A stretch of 11,372 bases of DNA from Desulfobulbaceae bacterium UBA2213 (GTDB lineage Bacteria > Desulfobacterota > Desulfobulbia > Desulfobulbales > Desulfocapsaceae): NCBI GenBank assembly GCA_002327225.1, contig DCUN01000164.1:1-11372 (forward strand), read 5' to 3'. Shown piece by piece: positions 6,617 through 11,372 of the stretch (position 1 is the first letter of the stretch; the number at the start of each line of letters is the position of its first letter). The notes beneath the pieces were generated by a model. That model was not told the origin of the DNA, searched no databases, and saw nothing but the letters and a program-made list of their open reading frames with translations. Position numbers and translations under genes: made by a program.

Positions 6617-7980
6617 ATGGTCAGGAGCCCAATGATGGCATCCCGGTCATACTTACCGTTTGCCTGCAACGGAATGCGGTCGATGGTCTTGAGCTGGCGC
6701 GGCAGGGCGTAGAATTCGAGCGATGCAGCCAGGGTTTTCCTGAGCAGATCCATATCCACTTCCGTCCCCTGGATCAGGGCCACAATCCGGTGCTCCCGGC
6801 CCCCGGAGTCAGGCAGGGCCATAACCACACAGTCGCTGACCTTGGGCACCTTTTTGATGATGGCGCGCACCTCTTCCAGATCCACCCGTTTGCCGCCCAC
6901 CTTGGTCACCCCGTCCACCCGTCCCTTGAAGATAAATTGGCTCGTCCCGCATTGCTCCACCCGGTCGCCGGTGGTAAAAAAACCATCGGCAGCCACGGGC
7001 AGTTCCGGCGAGAGATAGGGGGAGCGCACGCAGAGGCGCTCCTCTTTGATCGTCCAGGCAACGGTGGGGAAGGTGGTGAATGATGTCTCGCCCATCGATC
7101 TGTTGCGAGTGGCGATGCCGCCCGTTTCAGTGGAACCGTACACCTCGACAATGCCCACCTTGTTGAGCTGAAAGAAGGCCTCGTTGTCCTCCGCATCCAG
7201 CATTCCGGCGGAAGAGAAGGCCAGCCTTAGGGTGGATCCAGCCACCTTTTTTCCCCGCAGGGCCCGGTAATGCGGGGGGATGCCTGCAAGAAGGGTGGCC
7301 TCCTGTTCCTGGATCGCATCAGCGATATCCCCGGGGTACGAGGGGCTGTCCATGATCACCGAAGCCTCCGAGACCAGGGGCAGGATCACGGAGAAAAGCA
7401 GGCCGTAAATATGGTAAGGGGGGACGGTGGCGACAATGCAGTCTTTTTCGGTAATCCCGAAGTGGCGGGCCAGGGAGAATCCCTCACCGAAAAGATTCTC
7501 CCCGGTCTTTGACCAGATCTGCGGCGTGCCGGTGGAGCCGCCGGTGAAGATCCTCAGCAGTTCCGCCTGCGGCGATATCGGGGGGCAGACGGCAAACTCC
7601 ACAGCTGTCCCCACTGGCGGGCGGATGATGGTGGTGCCCTCCGGCAGCTCCCGGTCAACATCACAAATGGCGGCGGTAAAGCCGGTGAGCTGCTGCATCC
7701 GGGCCAGGGCCTTGGTGGAAAGAGCGAAGGGCAGAAGCAGGTTCGGGCCATTAGGTTGGGAAGAATGAAGGGCAGCAAGTAAGACCGAGGCCATGACCGC
7801 CCGGCTTTCTACGGCCAGACAGATGGCGGCACCCTGATATTCGGGAGCAGCCAGAACAGCGCGCAGCCAGGCCGCCATGGCATAGACCTCGCCGAAGGTG
7901 GCGCCGGAGCGAATAAACTCCTTGTCCGGAAACTGTGGTCCCGCCAGCAGGGCTTGTATGTCTTGGGAATTATTCAGCAT
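6613..7980 (-). CDS. AMP-dependent acyl/aryl-CoA (or acyl-ACP) ligase
   Basis: An ANL-superfamily adenylating enzyme, 455 residues from MLNNSQDIQ, a little short for the family but with all core motifs: the P-loop FTGGSTGTP (145-153), VPPYHIYG (186-193), YGSTETGG (281-288), TTGD (336-339), the hinge region GRVDGVTKVGGKRVDLEE (353-370) and the C-terminal catalytic lysine in QANGKYDR (K443). It would activate a carboxylic acid as acyl-AMP and pass it to CoA or to the operon's ACP. Similar ligases load starter acids in aryl-polyene clusters. The frame is open to an ATG at 8028. I chose the ATG at 7980 because the diverged second copy (8806-8906) has a matching ATG and a TAG stop ten codons before it, so the longer start is not supported there. 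The stop overlaps the kinase fusion start by ATGA. It lies directly downstream of the accessory island. Confidence 0.92.
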   Translation of the reverse strand: MLNNSQDIQALLAGPQFPDKEFIRSGATFGEVYAMAAWLRAVLAAPEYQGAAICLAVESRAVMASVLLAALHSSQPNGPNLLLPFALSTKALARMQQLTGFTAAICDVDRELPEGTTIIRPPVGTAVEFAVCPPISPQAELLRIFTGGSTGTPQIWSKTGENLFGEGFSLARHFGITEKDCIVATVPPYHIYGLLFSVILPLVSEASVIMDSPSYPGDIADAIQEQEATLLAGIPPHYRALRGKKVAGSTLRLAFSSAGMLDAEDNEAFFQLNKVGIVEVYGSTETGGIATRNRSMGETSFTTFPTVAWTIKEERLCVRSPYLSPELPVAADGFFTTGDRVEQCGTSQFIFKGRVDGVTKVGGKRVDLEEVRAIIKKVPKVSDCVVMALPDSGGREHRIVALIQGTEVDMDLLRKTLAASLEFYALPRQLKTIDRIPLQANGKYDRDAIIGLLTI

Positions 7981-8004
7981 GGAAAGTTCTTGAATGATAT
8001 TTTC
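7904..8004 (-). repeat. Direct repeat copy 1 (5' end of the intact ligase gene)
   Basis: These 101 bp align without gaps to 8806-8906 (offset 902 bp) with 11 mismatches by hand count. The block spans the first 26 codons of the ligase and 24 bp upstream. Homology stops abruptly on both sides. The two blocks flank the DUF4160-DUF2442 pair, so they mark the edges of an inserted or rearranged segment. Confidence 0.85.
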
Positions 8005-8090
8005 CCCCTGCGTCTCTGCACGACACAATTCTTGTATTTCAACAACAAAGAAAACCTGCGATGGCCAATGCGTGATTCAGGGGAAGCTGC

Positions 8091-8351
8091 TCAATCGCCA
8101 TCTAGTTGACGTTTTTGTTGGGAATTTTGTATATCCCATACAATAGTATCGGAGCTAAAATCTTGTTCGTGTGGCCACATAATGCCATGGTGGGCGGGAC
8201 GGACGAGGCAGAAGTATGACTCGTTCGTGAGTTCCTTAAAAGCACTGCCATGCAGATAAGGCTTCACGTCAAAAATTCCTGAAATACCACTGCTGGTAAG
8301 GATCTCGATTCTAAAATCACTCAGGGGATTAGCCTTTATTATTTTATCCAT
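8091..8351 (-). CDS. DUF2442 domain protein
   Basis: An 86-residue protein that fits the DUF2442 pattern: a short beta-rich chain with an ISGIFDVKPYL segment (about 23-33), then SYFCLVRPAHHGIMWPHEQDFSSDTI (about 45-70), where the W-P-x-x-x-D-x-x-x-D pattern is the family hallmark. Function is not established; DUF2442 genes commonly sit beside DUF4160 genes and are often suspected to form toxin-antitoxin-like or regulatory pairs. Here the partner lies 11 bp upstream. The spacer holds AGGGA before the ATG at 8349-8351, a fair ribosome binding site. Base composition is more AT-rich than in the flanking biosynthetic genes. The pair sits between two diverged copies of the ligase 5' end, so it was probably acquired. 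Confidence 0.8.
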   Translation of the reverse strand: MDKIIKANPLSDFRIEILTSSGISGIFDVKPYLHGSAFKELTNESYFCLVRPAHHGIMWPHEQDFSSDTIVWDIQNSQQKRQLDGD

Positions 8352-8362
8352 TTCCGTCCCTT

Positions 8363-8632
8363 TTATTTCAAAGGATCAATCTTGAAAACAGGTTCACCGG
8401 CAACGGCCAATTTCCAATCAACCATCAGGTCTTCCTTGTGAATTTCAATCCATGCCTGCACCAGTTTCATCTTGGCTGGAGGCAGGCTGCCGTTTAAAAT
8501 TTCTCCATCTTCAATAGCTATTGATGCTATTTGCTCTCCGTATTCCGCATGAATGTGTGGACGAGCGTGCTTTTTGTTATCATAAAAGTACATCAAGATA
8601 AGTATTCCATAAAACATCGATATCGTTGGCAT
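8363..8632 (-). CDS. DUF4160 domain protein
   Basis: An 89-residue protein with the clear DUF4160 pattern: MPTISMFYGILILMYF at the start, HARPHIHAEYGEQ (about 22-34), then GSLPPAKMKLVQAW (about 48-61) and VDWKLAV towards the end. The two-histidine PHIHAEY segment is the most conserved part of the family and could bind metal or nucleic acid, but no activity is established. The start ATG 8630-8632 has a good Shine-Dalgarno sequence on the minus strand (AAGAGGAtt, about 9 bp before the ATG). It is the first gene of a two-gene unit with DUF2442, a frequent neighbour pair. It has no evident link to lipid synthesis, so I regard it as an accessory cassette inside the operon. Confidence 0.85.
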   Translation of the reverse strand: MPTISMFYGILILMYFYDNKKHARPHIHAEYGEQIASIAIEDGEILNGSLPPAKMKLVQAWIEIHKEDLMVDWKLAVAGEPVFKIDPLK

Positions 8633-8805
8633 GGTCTAATCCTCTTGGCTGTGTTGTTCTTTACCGGGTAGGGCTGTCCTTTTTCGATTACGCTTACGTT
8701 GTAGGTATATTTCCGCGGCGACTTAACCGAGCCTGAAAATCAGCATGTTTCCGCCGCCTACTTGAATCAATTCTTGAATATAATAGTTCCGTCCCCATTT
8801 CCCCC
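8633..8805. other. Non-coding junction between the DUF4160 gene and the ligase fragment
   Basis: There is no supported gene here. The stretch holds the DUF4160 ribosome binding site, two loosely similar purine/pyrimidine segments (around 8710-8725 and 8750-8766), and two near copies of ttgaat/cttgaa around 8762-8780. Next comes a short block (about 8785-8800) whose minus-strand reading, aaatggggacggaacta, resembles short sequences often seen beside REP-associated transposase genes; I cannot confirm that here. An open frame continues from the ligase fragment through this stretch to 8694, but it has no similarity to the ligase and is probably chance read-through. Confidence 0.4.
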
Positions 8806-8906
8806 CCGGAGCGGATGAACTCCTGGTCCGGGAACTTTGGCCCCGCCAGCAGGGCTTGTATCTCTTGGGAATTATTCAGCATGGAGAGTTCTTTTACGAT
8901 ATTTTC
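8806..8906 (-). pseudogene. Truncated 5' fragment of an AMP-dependent ligase gene (second, diverged copy)
   Basis: This block repeats the start of the intact ligase: ATG at 8880-8882, about 26 matching codons, then an abrupt break into unrelated DNA. Of 11 mismatches to 7904-8004, seven lie in codons. Four of those are silent third-position changes and three are conservative (Asp/Glu, Gln/Lys, Lys/Gln). That pattern looks like divergence of a working gene under selection, not decay of a fresh local duplicate. The fragment therefore probably comes from another allele or a paralogue, or is the original 5' end of the gene, left behind when the DUF4160-DUF2442 segment entered with a different ligase allele. 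No adenylation motifs remain. The upstream frame has a TAG ten codons before the ATG. Confidence 0.8.
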
Positions 8907-8987
8907 AATCTAACCCCCATGCACCAAATGGGCGCCAGAGGAATGTGGGCAGTGTCCCTAGTTTTTTATAGGAAGCGTCTCTAATTT

Positions 8988-9689
8988 TCAGAGCTTAACT
9001 CTATTTCGATCCGGAAGCTTGAGATCTTCCAGTACATGGGAATAAGTGGGTACGATATCCAACCGTTCGAAAAAATAGTTGGCGTAGTTTATAGAGGACT
9101 CAGCAGACCAGATTGCACAATCTGCGCTCATCCAACCATCACTACGTGAACTACCTGGCAACCACTCAAAACTTGAGGATATGGATTTGATCAGGCCGGA
9201 GTTAGTTAAAGCTCCTTTCCGCACCATACCCTCAGTCCCAATATCCAGCCAACTAGATTTGTAATGCATTAACGCATTTCGTAGTGAAATTAAACTTTTT
9301 ACCTCCTGGCAGGTTTTAGAACCTTTATCTAAGGGATCCCTGCTAGCGGCAGCTAGAAGAATGCTGAATTTGTTCATAACACTTGCCCTGTCAATTTCTC
9401 CGCTCTCCCACAGATAGGCAATTAATTTTGACGCATTTGGATCAATACTCCCGAGCAACCCGTTTTCTTTCTCAGCCTCAGCGTAGATCTCGTTAATAGT
9501 AGCTTCTAAAAACGCAACCGACGAGAATAGCGCCGCAGTAACAGTCGCTTTTAAGGGAGTACTTAGCTGCAAAGTGGTTGCCGATTTTTTCATGCGTTTC
9601 TGTAAACGGGCAGATTCTCGGGCAAAGTATGTGGCAGCTCTAACATGTTGGATCGAAAAAAATGTTTGCATTGACATTCCAACAATCAT
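8988..9689 (-). CDS. Hypothetical protein with a HEPN-like Rx4H motif
   Basis: A 233-residue, mostly helical protein that I cannot assign to a named family. Its N-terminal half has a helix with TAALFSSVAFLEATINEIYAE (about 51-71), and a later segment reads SLRNALMHYKSSW (about 135-147). The R137-N-A-L-M-H142 spacing is the Rx4H signature of HEPN domains, many of which are RNases in toxin-antitoxin and defence systems, while others are inactive. A helical C-terminal stretch (CAIWSAESSINYANYFFERL, 191-210) follows. The start ATG 9687-9689 has AGAGAGGT about 7 bp upstream. Base composition is low: the line at 9241-9300 has 18 G/C of 60, against 41 of 60 at 5281-5340 in the kinase gene. A TATATT hexamer (9727-9732, minus) could be a -10 box, but the -35 is weak. 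It separates the radical SAM gene from the ligase, and is probably acquired DNA. Confidence 0.75.
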   Translation of the reverse strand: MIVGMSMQTFFSIQHVRAATYFARESARLQKRMKKSATTLQLSTPLKATVTAALFSSVAFLEATINEIYAEAEKENGLLGSIDPNASKLIAYLWESGEIDRASVMNKFSILLAAASRDPLDKGSKTCQEVKSLISLRNALMHYKSSWLDIGTEGMVRKGALTNSGLIKSISSSFEWLPGSSRSDGWMSADCAIWSAESSINYANYFFERLDIVPTYSHVLEDLKLPDRNRVKL

Positions 9690-9767
9690 GGCCGACCTCT
9701 CTATGAACTTTTTGCTCTAACGGGTGAATATACTGAATAGTGACATATTTCTTACTTTGTCCAAATC

Positions 9768-11033
9768 CTATCTGCTCGCACCGCGACCAAAGGCCTGATT
9801 GGCCAGACTCCTGTCACGGGGGGTGAAGGTGCCGTCGGCCATTTCCTTTTCCACCACCTGTTTAAAGAGTTTAAACATCTTCAATTCCTGTGATTCTTCC
9901 AGGTAAAAGGAGTTCCAGGCCAGATCGAGCAATTCCTGCAAGCGTTCGGGGCTCATCTGTTTCGGTTGAAACACCACCTTATCCGCTGAATAGTCATTCC
10001 AGTCTTTGGACAAGATACGTCCCTGCTGCTCAATTTCCTTATAGGCCTTGGTATGAGGGAATGGGGTCAAGACGGTGAATTCGGCAAGATCCAGCTCGAT
10101 CTCCAGGAGAAAGTCGATCAGCCGCTTGATGAAATCTTCATCGTGATTGTCGAGCCCCAGAAGAATGGTCCCTTCGACGCCGATGCCATGGTCATGATAC
10201 CGCTTAACCCGCTCACGGATATAGTCCGAGGTGTCAAAAACCGCCTGATAGACATACCAGGCCCCGGCCTGGGCCGCCAGATCCAGGATCTCGGGCTTGT
10301 CTTCAATGGGATGGGAGCACCACTTCTTTTTCAGAGGGATCATTTCGCGGAACAGATCCTTTTCCCACTGGCTGTTCTGGGCCAGGGAATTGTCGACCAG
10401 AAACAGCCGGTTATTGTCAATCCCGGCCATCTCGGCCACGACGGTATCAATGGGCCGCGGCCGAAACTCCCGGCCGCCCAGGAATGAAACCGCGCAGGGA
10501 TAACAGTTAAAACGGCAGCCGCGGGAGGCATGGACCAGATCAACCATCTGCACCCCTTTGTAATTATAGAGCTGGCGGTTGAGAAGATCCCTGCGGGCCG
10601 GGCCGACGAGGGCGATGTCCGGCCGCGCGTCCATAAAGTCGTAACGGGGTTTGAGTTTGCCCTGCCTGAAATCGGCCAGGACCTGCTCCATCCTGCCCTC
10701 GGCCTCGCCAAGAAAGACAGAATCGGCATGCTCCATGGTTTCCTCGGCATGGAGCATGGTGGCAATGCCGCCAAAGATGACCTTGACCCCTTTTTTCCGG
10801 TAGAGATCAGCAATCTCCCAGCCGCGCTTCACCTGCACGGTCAGCATCATTGAGATCCCGACCATATCGACCGGATCGTCAAAATCAATGGTCTCCAGGT
10901 TTTCGTCAACAAAATCGACGTCAACGTACTCGGGCAAGGTGGCGGCAAAGACAACCGGCCCATGCGGCGGCAGATGAAACTCGGTCTGCCGGTCCAGCTT
11001 GGCCCACTTGGGATAGATGAGTTTAAATTTCAT
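9768..11033 (-). CDS. B12-binding domain radical SAM protein
   Basis: A complete 421-residue cobalamin-dependent-type radical SAM enzyme. The N-terminal domain (about 1-130) has the B12-binding layout: VDMVGISMML (55-64), VKVIFGGIATMLHAEE (83-98) and SVFLGEAEGR (105-114). The radical SAM domain begins at HASRGCRFNCYPC, with C173, C177 and C180 as the CxxxCxxC ligands of the 4Fe-4S cluster. GTILLGLDNHDED and FTVLTPFPHTKAY in the second half are typical late-barrel segments of this class. Such enzymes do methylations, C-C bond formations and ring rearrangements under anaerobic conditions; the substrate here is unknown but is probably an acyl chain or head group of the operon product. The start overlaps the stop of the upstream gene by ATGA. 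Downstream comes the AT-rich accessory island, 78 bp before the HEPN-like gene. Confidence 0.92.
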   Translation of the reverse strand: MKFKLIYPKWAKLDRQTEFHLPPHGPVVFAATLPEYVDVDFVDENLETIDFDDPVDMVGISMMLTVQVKRGWEIADLYRKKGVKVIFGGIATMLHAEETMEHADSVFLGEAEGRMEQVLADFRQGKLKPRYDFMDARPDIALVGPARRDLLNRQLYNYKGVQMVDLVHASRGCRFNCYPCAVSFLGGREFRPRPIDTVVAEMAGIDNNRLFLVDNSLAQNSQWEKDLFREMIPLKKKWCSHPIEDKPEILDLAAQAGAWYVYQAVFDTSDYIRERVKRYHDHGIGVEGTILLGLDNHDEDFIKRLIDFLLEIELDLAEFTVLTPFPHTKAYKEIEQQGRILSKDWNDYSADKVVFQPKQMSPERLQELLDLAWNSFYLEESQELKMFKLFKQVVEKEMADGTFTPRDRSLANQAFGRGASR

Positions 11034-11372
11034 ATTTTATCAGCACTGATCAAGGTCATTTTTAAGGTATAACTGCTCAAGCCGGAGGCGGTGAGCTCCA
11101 AGGTTTCAGGGACCATCCCGGTGGCCTCAGGAGTGCCTGCTCCGGCCACAATAGCTCGGGTACAGCTCAGATCAGAATCATAGACATTGATCCGGAAACC
11201 GTTGTCTTCTGCGACAATAACATCGGTTATCTGCGCGTTGTCCATATGATAGCGGCAGACAAACTCACCGCCTTCAAGCCTTCCTGTCTCCGTTTGTTTC
11301 CCTGGCGGCGGCAGAAAGATTGTCTGCACATCACGCATCAGGCCCCTGGCAAATTCCGGATTATCAAAAGGC
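11030..11372 (-). CDS. Unrecognised protein, C-terminal part (begins outside the window)
   Basis: The frame is open through the right edge without a stop, so the internal ATG at 11338 is unlikely to be the true start. The visible 113 residues or so contain LPPPGKQTETGRLEGG, GFRINVYDSDLSCTRAIVAG and LSSYTLKMTLISADKI, which look like short beta strands of a small envelope or lipoprotein-type domain. I do not recognise a family. Clusters of this type often include outer-membrane lipoproteins or lipid carriers, and that would fit, but it is a guess from context. Its stop overlaps the radical SAM start by ATGA, so it belongs to the same operon. Confidence 0.7.
   Translation of the reverse strand, partial: PFDNPEFARGLMRDVQTIFLPPPGKQTETGRLEGGEFVCRYHMDNAQITDVIVAEDNGFRINVYDSDLSCTRAIVAGAGTPEATGMVPETLELTASGLSSYTLKMTLISADKI

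Noticed and set aside
7981..8028. Upstream ATG (8028) as the ligase start
   Set aside because: The second copy has a stop codon (TAG) ten codons before the matching ATG, and the homology between the two copies fades shortly upstream of the ATG at 7980.
8091..8632. Calling the DUF4160-DUF2442 pair a proven toxin-antitoxin system
   Set aside because: The families pair often, but the sequence shows no catalytic toxin motif, and I know of no established activity that would justify the label.
8694..8882. A 62-codon open frame taken as a real small gene
   Set aside because: Its first 26 or so codons duplicate the ligase start and the remainder is unrelated junction sequence, so it is better read as a gene fragment.
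1..11372. CRISPR arrays, tRNA or rRNA genes, complete insertion sequences
   Set aside because: I saw no regularly spaced repeats, tRNA-like or rRNA-like sequence, and no transposase open frame on either strand.

Overview
The window carries a dense biosynthetic operon read entirely on the minus strand, right to left. It encodes an unusual fatty-acid, polyene or envelope-lipid pathway, probably from a Gram-negative anaerobe. Two cobalamin-binding radical SAM enzymes suggest anaerobic metabolism. An LpxL/HtrB-type acyltransferase and a GT2 glycosyltransferase suggest an outer envelope. The gene mix and GC-rich codon use fit a Desulfobulbales-like Desulfobacterota, but that taxonomic guess is inference, since there is no rRNA or marker gene.

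Layout in transcription order: the 3' end of an unrecognised gene (11372-11030); a B12-binding radical SAM enzyme (11033-9768); an AT-richer accessory island (about 9767-8005); an AMP-dependent acyl/aryl ligase (7980-6613); a predicted FakA-FakB fatty acid kinase fusion (6616-4850); a GT2 glycosyltransferase (4853-4044); an LpxL-like acyltransferase (about 4077-3178); a 234-bp non-coding gap with interlocking inverted repeats; an acyl carrier protein (2943-2686); a FabF-type ketosynthase (2672-1425); a PlsC-type acyltransferase (1447-596); and the N-terminal half of a second B12-binding radical SAM enzyme (599 to beyond position 1). Four junctions use the same 4-bp ATGA stop/start overlap, a sign of translational coupling.

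The genes fit together as follows (inference). Fatty or aryl acids are activated in two ways, as acyl-adenylate by the ligase and as acyl-phosphate by the FakA-FakB fusion. Chains are extended on a dedicated ACP by the ketosynthase. Radical SAM enzymes modify the chain or head group. PlsC- and LpxL-type acyltransferases with the glycosyltransferase place the acyl chain on a glycerolipid or glycolipid. The set resembles aryl-polyene, flexirubin and ladderane-type clusters, but no ketoreductase or dehydratase lies in this window, so the product cannot be named.

The accessory island holds a DUF4160-DUF2442 pair, a truncated and diverged second copy of the ligase 5' end, and an AT-rich gene with a HEPN-like Rx4H motif. 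The other notable signals are a palindromic repeat present in the same reading frame in two unrelated genes (4774-4837 and 6177-6225), and the A-B-A'-B' inverted repeats upstream of the ACP.
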